Both the position numbers and the translations under genes were made by a program. Below, in pieces: positions 1 to 8,625 of a stretch of DNA of 64,000 nt (position 1 is its first letter; each line of letters opens with the position of its first letter). The notes beneath the pieces were generated by a model. It did not search any database, had not been told where the DNA came from, and saw only the letters and a program-made list of their open reading frames with translations. This DNA is from Glaciimonas soli (GTDB lineage: Bacteria > Pseudomonadota > Gammaproteobacteria > Burkholderiales > Burkholderiaceae_D), in NCBI RefSeq assembly GCF_009497155.1, contig NZ_WINI01000004.1:248001-312000 (forward strand), in the 5' to 3' direction.

Positions 1-678
1 CGCAGCACAATGGACGGCAGCGATCTGCTGCTGGAATGGGGTATCGAACAGGGCCGACCCGGACCGCTGGTGGACGAGTGCGCCATCACCGCGCTGCTGC
101 AACTGATCAACAACGCGACCGGCCGCCGCATCGTCGCTACTGAAATCCGTTTCGTCAATCCTGCGCCGGCCGACATTCAACCCTATCGGGAATGGTTCGG
201 CTGTCCGGTATTGTTCGATCAGCCGGAGACCTCCATTCGCTTTCCACAAACACTGCTGGCTTTACCGTTGCGGCAGCCGGATACAGTACTGCTAAATGTT
301 CTGGAAAGACAGGCGGATGACTTGATGGCGCAATTGCCGCCCAGCGACGATTTCGAACAGGCGGTGCGCCGCTGCATCGCCCGTTTGGTACGCGAAGGTC
401 AGCCGGAACTGGACCTGGTCGCCAACGAGCTGCACGTTTCGACCCGCACCTTGCATCGCCGGCTGGCTGCCAGCGGCATCAACTTCAAAGAACTGCGCGA
501 GAACATCCGTCAACGCCTCGCCGAAGATTATCTGGCCGATCCACGCCTGCAACTGGCTGAAATAGCCCAACTGCTGGGCTATTCCGAGCAAAGCGCTTTT
601 ACCCGAGCATTCCGGCGCTGGAACGGACAAGCGCCGTATGCTTATCGGCTGAGCTTGCTTAGTTCCGCGGCCAACTGA
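1..678 (+). CDS. AraC-family transcriptional regulator, 5' end outside window
   Basis: The reading frame is open from the first base, so the N-terminus lies upstream of the window; an in-frame ATG at 10 is probably internal. The last ~100 residues are an AraC-type DNA-binding domain with two helix-turn-helix units: the first around LDLVANELHVSTRTLHRRL, the second around LAEIAQLLGYSEQSAFTRAFRRW, the classic second-helix signature. The upstream part resembles the variable sensor domain of the OruR/ArgR-like AraC group (inference). The target genes cannot be told from this window, because the next gene is 380 bp away and looks independently transcribed. Confidence 0.9.
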   Translation, partial: RSTMDGSDLLLEWGIEQGRPGPLVDECAITALLQLINNATGRRIVATEIRFVNPAPADIQPYREWFGCPVLFDQPETSIRFPQTLLALPLRQPDTVLLNVLERQADDLMAQLPPSDDFEQAVRRCIARLVREGQPELDLVANELHVSTRTLHRRLAASGINFKELRENIRQRLAEDYLADPRLQLAEIAQLLGYSEQSAFTRAFRRWNGQAPYAYRLSLLSSAAN

Positions 679-1057
679 GATCCATCGTCAAATCGATAGC
701 GGCCACAAGGTCTGCTTCCGCCCTCTCCTTTTCAGGTCGTTCGCGCCTGGCGTTTTGCTGAGTCGCTTCTGACACGCTTTGGACAGCAAGTAAGCCGCGG
801 CCATCTGCGATATTTTCACAACTCAATTTTTCCGAACGCAACACACTAATTCATCCGACGCAATGGACGGCTTACTCTAAATGCACCGCTCACTCTGAAC
901 GGCTTGTTGTTTTTAGAAAACCTGAAAGTTGTGACATCAGGAAGTAATATTTCTTATTGACAATAGAATATGATGCGAATGCATGCAGCCCTCACTGACC
1001 GATGCGCCCATGCACTTTTGCCGACTATAACGATCATTCCCATAATAGGATAAATTC
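679..1057. other. Intergenic stretch, no gene
   Basis: This 379-bp space separates the AraC regulator from the phosphoesterase gene. I see no convincing ORF. A TTGACA hexamer at 957-962 could be the -35 of the downstream gene, but no good -10 lies at the right spacing. No Pho-box-like direct repeats were recognised. Confidence 0.5.
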
Positions 1058-3475
1058 ATGAAACCTCGTTCCCTGGCGCTGGCATGCGCGACGCTAGTCT
1101 ATCTGAGTGGCTGCAGCAGCAGTGGCGGTAGTTCGTCCGGCAGCACCGTAAGTGGCGTCGCGGCGAGCGGCAAAGCACTGGTTGGCGTCACCGTCACCAT
1201 CACCGACAGCAGCGGCCAGAACATTCAGACAGCACTCACCGATGCCAACGGCAAATTCACACTGGCTCTCAAAGGTACTGCACCGTTCGTTTTGACAGCG
1301 CCGTTCAACGATGCCGACGGCAGTGCCGCGACGCTGTCTTCAGTCATCAATCCGAGCTCTGCACCGGGAAGTACAGGCAGTCCTGTGCAAGCCAATCTCA
1401 ATCCACTGACCTCCCTGATCACCCAGCGCGTGCTCGGCCTGATTCCGAACGGCAGCCCGACTGCAGCACAAATCGGCGCCGCCAACATCAGTGCGGCCAG
1501 CATATCGAAAGCTGTCAGCGACGTCTCTTTGCCACTGCAGCCTTTGTTTACCGCGCTTAATGTCCCCGCCTCTGAAACCAGCGATCCGATAGGTAGCACG
1601 GTATACCAAGCCACTGCCGGCGACCCGCTCGACAATCTATTCGACCTGACGCACTTCACAGTCCATACCGGACAGATCGCTGTCGGCACCGACGCCAATC
1701 GAGCGGTGCTGACGATTCCGGCCACCGGCAACATCACGAGTGTGTTGCCAGCCACCGCAATCCAGTCCGTGGTGGCGTTAAACAATGGGCCGACCAGCAC
1801 GCCGATCCAGAACGTCATCGTAGTCGTCGGCGAAAACCAAACCTTCGATGCGGTATTCGGTGCTTATCAACCGCCGCAGGGCCAAACCGTGAAGAACCTG
1901 TTATCGCAAGGCATCATTAACGTCGACGGCAGCCCCGGCCCGAACTTTAATCTGGCGCTGCAAAACCAGGGCACAACCCAGACTGTTTATACAGTTAACC
2001 CAACCCGCGCCAGCGCTTACGCCACTTTGCCACAGCCGACCGCGATTGGCGAACTCGCACCGCCGACCTTTCAGGATCCAGGTGGCGTACCGGATGCGCG
2101 CTTCCCTGCGAACTTGCCGAGCGGGCCATTCCAGCTCACCAAATATGCACCTTACGGCACCGCAAGCAGCGCCCAGACTGGCGATCCGGTCCATCGTTTC
2201 TTCCAGATGTGGCAGCAAACCGGCGGTGACAATTCCAAGCTGGATCTGTTCACCTGGGTCGCTGCCAGCGTCGGTCAAGGCGGCGACACCACCGGCATTA
2301 CGCCAAGCAATCCAGGACAAGGAGGCGAGCTGATGGGTTTCCTCAACATGGCCAGCGGCGATGCGCCTTTCTTCAAATCGCTGGCACAGCAATATGCATT
2401 AAGCGATAACTATCATCAAAGCATCATGGGCGGTACCGGCGCCAATTTCTACTCCATCGCTACCGCCGACCTGCCGTACTTCAATGCTGGCGGTGCGGTT
2501 GGCGTACCACCGGCGAACCAGATCGAGAATCCGAATCCACTGGCGCAAACTGCGAATTTCTATACGCAAGACGGCTATCAGGGCGGTTCCTACGTCAACT
2601 GTTCCGATCCGAGCCAGCCTGGCGTCGGCGCCATTCTGAATTTCCTGAGCGGCAAAAAGGTCAAGAGCAATTGCGACGCCGGCAAATACTATTTGGTCAA
2701 TAATTACAATCCAGGCTACGACATGAGCGGCAATGTGCAGCCTATTGGCCCCAACAATTACAACTACCCACCGCAAACCGTACCGACTATCGCAGAAGGA
2801 TTGGCAAAGAAAAACGTCGCCTGGAAGTGGTATACCGGCGGCCGTGAAACTGCCGACGTGACAGCCGATGCTGCAGCTCTGGGTTTCCCAATCTCGATTA
2901 CGCAATACATCCAATACAACACCATCGGCGATCCGCTGGTAGCCTCCAGCAACGTCATGAACAGCAACCTGAAGTCCAGCCTGGCTGGTCTCACAACCTT
3001 CTACAACGACGTCGCCAAAGGCACTTTACCGGCAGTATCGTTCGTGGTGCCGAAGAGTCTCGACAGCGGTCATCCGGGCTATTCTGCGCCAGCCCGCTAC
3101 GAAGCGTTTCTGCAAGATCTGATCGCCAAAGTCAAAGCCAACCCGACGTTGTGGGCGCATACCGCGATTCTGGTCACCACCGATGAAGGCGGCGGTCATT
3201 TCGATACCGGCTACATCCAGAACGTCGACTTCTTCGGCGACGGTCCGCGCATCCCATTCCTGCTGGTATCGCCGTACGCACGCACCGGCTTCATCGATCA
3301 CACCTACTACGATCACTCCTCGGTGTTGAAATTCATCGAACGCAACTGGCGCTTGGCACCTCTCTCGCCACGTAGCCGCGACAACCTGCCTAACCCAGTC
3401 AGCGTCGCCGCCGATAAGTATCGTCCGGTAAACACCACCGCCATCGGCGACCTGATGGCGATGTTCAACTTCTAA
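1058..3475 (+). CDS. Phosphoesterase-family lipoprotein (phospholipase C / acid phosphatase type)
   Basis: This 805-residue protein has a lipoprotein signal peptide (lipobox LSGC, Cys near residue 19) followed by a Ser/Gly-rich linker. Residues ~35-120 look like an Ig/carboxypeptidase-regulatory-like fold (VSGVAASGKALVGVTVTI). The catalytic domain starts near residue 255. It carries the family motif ENQTFD (E259-D264), whose Glu/Asn pair is typical of phosphoesterase family PF04185, and a late metal-binding motif TDEGGGHFD (D709-D716). The C-terminal SPYAR...DHSSVLKFIERNW block is also standard for this family. It is likely anchored in the outer membrane or periplasm and hydrolyses phosphate esters. 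The substrate (phospholipid or phosphomonoester) is not determined. It is longer than most family members because of the N-terminal extension. Confidence 0.85.
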   Translation: MKPRSLALACATLVYLSGCSSSGGSSSGSTVSGVAASGKALVGVTVTITDSSGQNIQTALTDANGKFTLALKGTAPFVLTAPFNDADGSAATLSSVINPSSAPGSTGSPVQANLNPLTSLITQRVLGLIPNGSPTAAQIGAANISAASISKAVSDVSLPLQPLFTALNVPASETSDPIGSTVYQATAGDPLDNLFDLTHFTVHTGQIAVGTDANRAVLTIPATGNITSVLPATAIQSVVALNNGPTSTPIQNVIVVVGENQTFDAVFGAYQPPQGQTVKNLLSQGIINVDGSPGPNFNLALQNQGTTQTVYTVNPTRASAYATLPQPTAIGELAPPTFQDPGGVPDARFPANLPSGPFQLTKYAPYGTASSAQTGDPVHRFFQMWQQTGGDNSKLDLFTWVAASVGQGGDTTGITPSNPGQGGELMGFLNMASGDAPFFKSLAQQYALSDNYHQSIMGGTGANFYSIATADLPYFNAGGAVGVPPANQIENPNPLAQTANFYTQDGYQGGSYVNCSDPSQPGVGAILNFLSGKKVKSNCDAGKYYLVNNYNPGYDMSGNVQPIGPNNYNYPPQTVPTIAEGLAKKNVAWKWYTGGRETADVTADAAALGFPISITQYIQYNTIGDPLVASSNVMNSNLKSSLAGLTTFYNDVAKGTLPAVSFVVPKSLDSGHPGYSAPARYEAFLQDLIAKVKANPTLWAHTAILVTTDEGGGHFDTGYIQNVDFFGDGPRIPFLLVSPYARTGFIDHTYYDHSSVLKFIERNWRLAPLSPRSRDNLPNPVSVAADKYRPVNTTAIGDLMAMFNF

Positions 3476-3482
3476 GTCCCAT

Positions 3483-3537
3483 CAATTGGATCAGAGTCAG
3501 ATGGATGAGCAAATCAATTCGACTCTGATCCCAATTG
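3483..3537. terminator. Long inverted repeat after the phosphoesterase gene
   Basis: Arms CAATTGGATCAGAGTC (3483-3498) and GACTCTGATCCCAATTG (3521-3537) are complementary apart from one extra C, with a 22-nt loop. It follows the stop codon at 3475 and precedes the TTG start of the peroxidase gene. There is no T-run, so it could be a Rho-independent-like terminator, an mRNA-stabilising hairpin or an operator. Confidence 0.5.
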
Positions 3538-3561
3538 AATTATTGAAACGGATGTAAAGTT

Positions 3562-4926
3562 TTGAGTAGCAATCATCATTGGTTGGTTTGCAAACACTGG
3601 CATTTCGGTGCGGCATTGTTGGTCGCGACGCTGGTAAGTGGCTGTCACGATGCAGAATCGCCAGCCCAGGTTGCGCGTGCAGATGCCTCAGTGGCGGCGC
3701 GTGCAGCGCCGGCCGCGTCGAAACCGTCCCTGAAAATGTGGGTGCGCTACCCGGAACCGCCAGCAGCGCTGAGTGCCGCGGCGAGTTTGGGTAAACAAAT
3801 ATTCTTCGACCCATCACTGTCGGCTTCCGGCAAAATGTCTTGCGCCACCTGCCACAGTCCCGATCATGCTTACGGGCCGCCCAACGGTCTGGCGGCGCAA
3901 CTGGGAGGCGCCGACATGCAGCGACAAGGCACACGCGCCGTGCCGTCGTTGCGCTATCTGGGATTCACGCCAAAATTCGCCCGCCACTACTATGTGCCGG
4001 GGCCGGACGATACTGAAGACGAAGGCCCTACCGGCGGCTTCACGCGCGATGGCGCGGTCGATTCGCTGCACGAGCAAGCGTTAATTCCTCTGCTCAACGT
4101 CAACGAAATGGCCAACCCAAACCCAGCCGCAGTGGTCGTTAAACTGCAAAATGCCAACTATGCCGCGCAATTTCGGCGCGTCTATGGTGATGACATTTTC
4201 GATCATCCGACCGCAGCGCTGGAAAAGGCAACACTGGCGCTGGAAGCATTCCAGACTGAAGACACTAGCTTTCATCCCTACACCAGCAAATTCGATGCAG
4301 CAATGGCTGGCAACGCCGATTTTTCACCCGCCGAATTGCGCGGTTACGGCTTATTCAACAATCCCAACAAGGGCAATTGCGCCAAGTGTCACGTCGATAC
4401 TCCGGGACCCGGAGGACGGCCAGCGCAGTTCACCGATTTCGGCTTCCAGGCGCTAGGAGTGCCGCGCAATCCGGAAATCGCGGCGAATCGTGATGCCAAG
4501 TATGTCGATCTTGGCATTTGCGGCCCCGCCCGCAAGGACATGGCGCAGGAAGCAGCATTCTGCGGCATGTTCAAATCGCCTACCTTGCGTAATGTGGCAA
4601 CGCGCCAAGTATTTTTTCATAACGGACGCTTCCACACGCTGGACGACATGATGCATTTTTATGTCACGCGCGATACCGATCCCGCCAAGTGGTACCCGCA
4701 GGTGAAAGCCAAAGTGATCAAATTCGACGATCTGCCGCCGCGTTACCGCGCCAATATCGATAGTCTGGATGCTCCGCTGAACCGCAAGGCAGGCGATGAG
4801 CCCGCTCTGAATGACGAGGAAATTGGTGACCTGATCGCTTTCTTGAAAACGCTCAATGACGGCTACTCGGCCAAATCCGGTGCTGTGCGCAGCGACTATC
4901 GAGTTCATGGGCCTGGCGCTAGTTAG
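3562..4926 (+). CDS. Di-haem cytochrome c peroxidase (MauG/CcpA family)
   Basis: The protein has two CxxCH haem-binding motifs, CATCH (C94-H98) and CAKCH (C273-H277), with spacing typical of bacterial di-haem peroxidases. The N-terminus has a hydrophobic stretch ending LVSGC, so it is exported and possibly lipid-anchored. The family reduces H2O2 in the periplasm using electrons from small cytochromes or the quinol pool. The start is TTG at 3562: no ATG lies in frame before residue 60, and the signal sequence must be included. A slightly downstream TTG (3580) is an alternative. The sequence HPYTSKFDAAMAG and the C-terminal GDLIAFLKTLND block are family-typical. MauG-like functions other than peroxidase cannot be excluded. 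Confidence 0.87.
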   Translation: MSSNHHWLVCKHWHFGAALLVATLVSGCHDAESPAQVARADASVAARAAPAASKPSLKMWVRYPEPPAALSAAASLGKQIFFDPSLSASGKMSCATCHSPDHAYGPPNGLAAQLGGADMQRQGTRAVPSLRYLGFTPKFARHYYVPGPDDTEDEGPTGGFTRDGAVDSLHEQALIPLLNVNEMANPNPAAVVVKLQNANYAAQFRRVYGDDIFDHPTAALEKATLALEAFQTEDTSFHPYTSKFDAAMAGNADFSPAELRGYGLFNNPNKGNCAKCHVDTPGPGGRPAQFTDFGFQALGVPRNPEIAANRDAKYVDLGICGPARKDMAQEAAFCGMFKSPTLRNVATRQVFFHNGRFHTLDDMMHFYVTRDTDPAKWYPQVKAKVIKFDDLPPRYRANIDSLDAPLNRKAGDEPALNDEEIGDLIAFLKTLNDGYSAKSGAVRSDYRVHGPGAS

Positions 4927-5054
4927 TGATTTTATTTGGGGATGTTAAATATTTTTACTGAATTTATTTTGTAATATTCGTCATTAGCCCCGCAATTTAG
5001 CTCTATCCGGCAAATTTCCTGTCATTTCGCCCAAACAAAATCACGACAAGCACA

Positions 5055-5082
5055 TTGACATCCCATTTATTTAGTCTATTCT
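5055..5082 (+). promoter_or_regulatory. Sigma-70 promoter of the marR-MFS operon
   Basis: TTGACA at 5055-5060 is a perfect -35. TATTCT at 5077-5082 is a four-of-six -10, with a 16-bp spacer. The predicted transcription start near 5088-5090 falls inside the duplicated ATGCATATACAT motif. Confidence 0.65.
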
Positions 5083-5108
5083 ATGCATATACATGGATGC
5101 ATATACAT
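5083..5108 (+). promoter_or_regulatory. Direct repeat, likely MarR operator
   Basis: The 12-mer ATGCATATACAT occurs twice (5083-5094 and 5097-5108), separated by GG, directly downstream of the -10 box. It overlaps the predicted start of transcription. A regulator bound here would block initiation or early elongation, which fits autorepression by the MarR protein encoded next (inference). Confidence 0.5.
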
Positions 5109-5124
5109 CAGAAAGAAAGCTCTC

Positions 5125-5559
5125 ATGACCAGCCAATGCACTTGTTCAAATTTACGCCAGCTGAACCGCAAGATGACCAGTATTTATGATCGTCATCTTG
5201 CGGCGGATGCGCTGACTATTAGTCAATATTCGCTATTGGCCCGCATCGGTAGATATGGCGCTATTGGTGTCATACCTTTGGCGGCAAAGATGGGTATGGA
5301 TCGCAGCACCATGAGTCGCACGCTTAAACCATTAATTAGTGCGGGCTGGATAGAGATGGTGGACTTGCCGATTGAGATGCTGACGGATAAGCGTTCGTTC
5401 GGCGTCGAGTTAAGCGCGAATGGTGAGAAGAAATGGAAAGCCGCTTTTCCAAGTTGGCGTAAAGCGCAAAACCAAATCAACAAAATATTAGGTGAAAAAT
5501 TGCATCAGGATTTAGTCGCATTAGTCGATGATGCGAATCTCAAATTTGAAAATAACTAG
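5125..5559 (+). CDS. MarR-family transcriptional regulator
   Basis: This is a winged-helix regulator of 144 residues when started at ATG 5125, which has a purine-rich ribosome-binding site (AGAAAGAAAG) 5 bp upstream. A longer in-frame ORF from 5083 would run through the operator-like repeats and has no ribosome-binding site. Helix-turn-helix residues (VIPLAAKMGMDRSTMSRTLKPLISAGWIE) and the wing match MarR. A cluster of cysteines near the N-terminus (CTCSNLRQ) could sense metals or oxidants, but this is only a suggestion. It lies 11 bp upstream of an MFS gene, so it probably represses its own operon and is relieved by a transported compound. Confidence 0.85.
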   Translation: MTSQCTCSNLRQLNRKMTSIYDRHLAADALTISQYSLLARIGRYGAIGVIPLAAKMGMDRSTMSRTLKPLISAGWIEMVDLPIEMLTDKRSFGVELSANGEKKWKAAFPSWRKAQNQINKILGEKLHQDLVALVDDANLKFENN

Positions 5560-5570
5560 GCCAGCTCTTC

Positions 5571-6878
5571 ATGAACTCAACTATCCAAACCATCATAGCG
5601 CGCACACGGATTAATTATGTGTGGGTCGTTCTTGGCATTACTTTTTTATCGCTGCTTGCAGCGGCCGGTATCCGCGCCACTCCGTCGGTGATGATACTGC
5701 CGCTGGAACATGAATTCGGCTGGAATGTTGCCACCATCTCGTTTGTGATTTCAGTCAATATTGCTTTGTATGGATTGATAGGGCCGTTTTCTGCTGCCGC
5801 CATGCAGCGTTATGGCATACGTCCCATGGTCTTGGGCGCTTTGGTGTTGCTGGCGATTGGTACGTTTGCCAGTACCTATATGACGATGCCGTGGCACATG
5901 GTGCTGGCGTGGGGAATACTGGTCGGTTCTGGTAGCGGTGTGGTTGCCAATACACTGGCTGCAACGATTGTCAGTCGCTGGTTTGAAACGCGGCGCGGTT
6001 TGGCGATGGGGATATTGACGGCCAGTTCTGCGACGGGACAAATGGTATTTTTGCCGTTGATGGCTTACATGGTGGGACATTTCGGCTGGCGCTCGGTGGC
6101 GATATTGGTCGCCGCTGTCGCGGCATTGGCGATTCCTTTAGTGGCGATATTTTTGCCAGAACGTCCGCAAGATATCGGTTTGAAACGCTATGGTCAGTTA
6201 GAAGATTTACCACCGGAAGCTACCGAGTCGAAAAAAAATCCTTTATCGATTGCATTCAGCGCGTTAGGCAAAGCAGTCAAAATCCGTGATTTCTGGTTGC
6301 TGTTTTTCAGCTTCTTTGTGTGTGGCATGAGCACCAACGGTTATATTGGTTCGCACTTCATTACCATGTGCGGCGACTACGGCATTACTGCGGTCGGCGC
6401 TGCCAGCATGCTGGCTACCATGGGAATGCTGGATCTGGTTGGTACTACTGCATCTGGCTGGTTATCCGACCGTTTTAATCCGCGCGTGCTGCTATTTTGG
6501 TATTACGGTTTGCGCGGCCTTGCTTTGATTTTTCTGCCGCATGCCTTTGGTCTCAGTTATTTTGGTTTGCCGGTGTTTGCGCTGTTTTATGGACTGGATT
6601 GGATTGCTACCGTGCCGCCGACTGTCCGTTTGGCCAACGATGTGTTTGGCCGATTGGCAGCGCCTATCGTGTTCGGCTGGATCGTCGCAGGTCATCAGCT
6701 TGGTGCCGCCAGTGCCACTCTGCTAGCGGGTTATTTGCGCAACAGTCTGGGTAGCTATACGGTATCGTCGATGTTGATGGGTGGCGCTTGCCTGATCGCC
6801 GCAGTGATGGTGTTGCGGATTAAAGGGCATAGTGTCAGCGGTGAATTCATACCGGTGGCGCCTGTACTGAATCGCTAA
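5571..6878 (+). CDS. MFS transporter
   Basis: This 435-residue protein has the pattern of twelve hydrophobic segments with a central hydrophilic loop (~residues 205-230, EDLPPEATESKKNP). Features such as GSGSGVVANTLAATIVSRWFETRRGLAMGI and a DRF-type loop 8-9 motif (SGWLSDRFNPRVLL) place it among monocarboxylate/oxalate-formate-like major facilitator permeases. The substrate is unknown. It is co-transcribed with the MarR regulator just upstream, an arrangement common for effector-induced efflux or uptake systems. Confidence 0.85.
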   Translation: MNSTIQTIIARTRINYVWVVLGITFLSLLAAAGIRATPSVMILPLEHEFGWNVATISFVISVNIALYGLIGPFSAAAMQRYGIRPMVLGALVLLAIGTFASTYMTMPWHMVLAWGILVGSGSGVVANTLAATIVSRWFETRRGLAMGILTASSATGQMVFLPLMAYMVGHFGWRSVAILVAAVAALAIPLVAIFLPERPQDIGLKRYGQLEDLPPEATESKKNPLSIAFSALGKAVKIRDFWLLFFSFFVCGMSTNGYIGSHFITMCGDYGITAVGAASMLATMGMLDLVGTTASGWLSDRFNPRVLLFWYYGLRGLALIFLPHAFGLSYFGLPVFALFYGLDWIATVPPTVRLANDVFGRLAAPIVFGWIVAGHQLGAASATLLAGYLRNSLGSYTVSSMLMGGACLIAAVMVLRIKGHSVSGEFIPVAPVLNR

Positions 6879-6914
6879 GCCAACATTTAATTGACTGATG
6901 TTAGGCACACTACT

Positions 6915-7056
6915 GTCATTCCCGCGAACGCGGGAATCCATGTTACTGAATCAAGTCCAAAGTGAGGACTATATATAGTCACGCGCGTATTCTTCGACAC
7001 GAAGCAAGCGTAGCTTTACATGACGTAAAATGGATTCCCGCGTTCGCCGGAATGAC
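6915..7056. repeat. Dispersed inverted repeat, GTCATTCCCGCGAACGCGGGA family
   Basis: Outer arms at 6915-6941 and 7030-7056 are near-perfect inverted copies (ending ...GGAATCCAT and ATGGATTCC...), and the left arm is itself palindromic (CCCGCGAACGCGGG). About 88 bp of unrelated sequence separates them. It lies between two convergent genes, where its hairpins could terminate transcription from both sides. Related copies are at 17571, 18725 and 39881. Confidence 0.75.
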
Positions 7057-7137
7057 GGTGATTAGATTGTCAGATTATGACTATGCGTAACAACAATTAG
7101 TTAAGCAGAAAAGGCATGCCGTGCCTCTGCAGTGCCG

Positions 7138-7620
7138 CTATTTTTGCAGAATACGTACTGCTTCTTCTACCGATGGCGCTCTGTTCACTGGTTGGCGGAA
7201 ACTGATAGCCAAACGATTCCACGCGTTCATCAAGGTAATCGCGTACGTCAGTTCGGTGATTTCCACATCAGTGAAATGCTTTTTCAACTCATTGAATAAG
7301 TCATCTGGTGCATGCGTTTCAGCGATTCTGGTTACCGATTCCGCCCATGCCAAAGCAGCGCGTTCGCGCTCGCTGTAGAACGTGGTTTCTTCCCATCCCA
7401 CCAGGCTGTTGATACGCTGCCAATCGTCGCCTTGCTTGATTAAGTCGCGCGCGTGTTTATCGATACAAAAAGCACAACCGTTGATTTGCGACACACGTAA
7501 AAATACCAGATCAATTAATTTCACACCGATGCTGGTAGCGGCAACTGCCTCACCGAATGCGAGCATAGGCTGAAAAAGTGAAGGTACTATCGTTGCGTAA
7601 GAAATACGTAGACCAGACAT
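7138..7620 (-). CDS. Carboxymuconolactone decarboxylase / AhpD-like protein, ECF41 partner
   Basis: This 160-residue all-helical protein has the redox motif CAFCIDKH (C49, C52, H56), as in alkylhydroperoxidase AhpD-like members of the carboxymuconolactone decarboxylase family. It is the first gene downstream of an ECF41 sigma factor, and such a COE gene (carboxymuconolactone decarboxylase, oxidoreductase or epimerase) is the known conserved partner of ECF41. A promoter matching the ECF41 consensus precedes it at 7664-7690. The physiological substrate is unknown; a role in peroxide or thiol stress is likely. The ATG at 7620 follows an AAGGAAC ribosome-binding site. Confidence 0.88.
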   Translation of the reverse strand: MSGLRISYATIVPSLFQPMLAFGEAVAATSIGVKLIDLVFLRVSQINGCAFCIDKHARDLIKQGDDWQRINSLVGWEETTFYSERERAALAWAESVTRIAETHAPDDLFNELKKHFTDVEITELTYAITLMNAWNRLAISFRQPVNRAPSVEEAVRILQK

Positions 7621-7663
7621 GATCGTTCCTTAAAATAGTATGAGGGGATTCTCATATCTATAA

Positions 7664-7690
7664 GACGTTTGATCATGCTGGTTTGTGACA
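7664..7690 (-). promoter_or_regulatory. ECF41-type promoter (TGTCACA-N16-CGTC)
   Basis: On the minus strand TGTCACA (7684-7690) is followed after 16 bp by CGTC (7664-7667). This matches the promoter consensus known for ECF41 sigma factors. It lies in the 77-bp gap between the ECF41 gene and its carboxymuconolactone-decarboxylase partner, reading toward the latter, with about 40 bp of leader before the ATG. Confidence 0.75.
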
Positions 7691-7697
7691 GTTACTA

Positions 7698-8624
7698 TTA
7701 ATTTTTCTCGTCAATTCTGAACGCGGCATCCACGCCAAGCAATTTATGCGGATTGCGCAACGCGTAAAGCGCTTTTATTCGCGTTTTACCATGCTCGTCT
7801 GCTTCCAATACAAATGACAAGACAGAATCCAGCTTGCCATTCCCATAACGCAAAATTCCTGGCTCGCCATTGATGTCGGCCACCTGAAATGAAAGAATAT
7901 CGCCGTGTTGGCGCGCTATCGCGTGGAACAAGCGGGCGATTCGATCCGGGCCATGCAGAATTCGCAGCGCCGATACCACCACCCCACCGCCATCGCCGGT
8001 AAACGTGGCATCGCTGGTGAACAACGCTTCAAGATGTGCACGGTCACCACTTTTACTTGCAACCATAAATTGCTGTAGCAATTGCAGATGCATTTCAGGA
8101 CTCACCACATGCTTGACTGCGGCGACAGGCTTTGCATCCGACTGTCGCACGCGACCGCGCGCCCGGCTCACCAATTGACGGCAACTGGCTTCTGTCTTGT
8201 CCAACATGTTGGCAATCTCTGAATAATCCAGTTCAAACACATCATGCAGTAAAAACGCCGCTCGTTCTTCCGGCCCCAAGCGTTCCAGGACCACCAAAAA
8301 TGCAGTGGAAACGTCGCTGGCAAATTCCACCATCCACTCGGGCGAATGATGATCAATGTCGGTCGCAATCAACGGTTCCGGCAGCCATGCGCCGATATAG
8401 TTTTCACGTTCCAGTTTGACTTTGCGCAAACGGTCTATGCACAATCGTGTGACGACTGTCACCAGCCATGCTTCCGGATTTTCCGGTTGCGCGCTCAACG
8501 CATGCCAGCGCAGATAGGCATCTTGTAAAACATCCTCCGCATCGGCATGGGTTCCCAGCATGCGATAGGCAATGCCGAATAATCGTTTACGGTGCTGATG
8601 AAATGCTGAGATTTGTGTATGCAT
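7698..8624 (-). CDS. ECF41-family RNA polymerase sigma factor with SnoaL-like C-terminal domain
   Basis: Residues ~10-75 are sigma region 2 (AYRMLGTHADAEDVLQDAYLRW). Residues ~125-165 are region 4 (YSEIANMLDKTEASCRQLVSRARGRV). Residues ~175-300 form a SnoaL/NTF2-like extension. The extension holds both diagnostic ECF41 motifs: DGGG (D211-G214) and an NPDKL-type motif here read as NPHKL (N291-L295). In ECF41 the extension replaces an anti-sigma factor and tunes activity. The neighbouring partner gene and a promoter match support the call. The ribosome-binding site AAGGAG, 6 nt before ATG 8624, is locked in a hairpin (8626-8676). Confidence 0.92.
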   Translation of the reverse strand: MHTQISAFHQHRKRLFGIAYRMLGTHADAEDVLQDAYLRWHALSAQPENPEAWLVTVVTRLCIDRLRKVKLERENYIGAWLPEPLIATDIDHHSPEWMVEFASDVSTAFLVVLERLGPEERAAFLLHDVFELDYSEIANMLDKTEASCRQLVSRARGRVRQSDAKPVAAVKHVVSPEMHLQLLQQFMVASKSGDRAHLEALFTSDATFTGDGGGVVVSALRILHGPDRIARLFHAIARQHGDILSFQVADINGEPGILRYGNGKLDSVLSFVLEADEHGKTRIKALYALRNPHKLLGVDAAFRIDEKN

Positions 8625-8625
8625 A

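Noticed and set aside
659-844. Minus-strand ORF upstream of the phosphoesterase gene
   Set aside because: Short, no ribosome-binding site or family, in a region with no other sign of coding.
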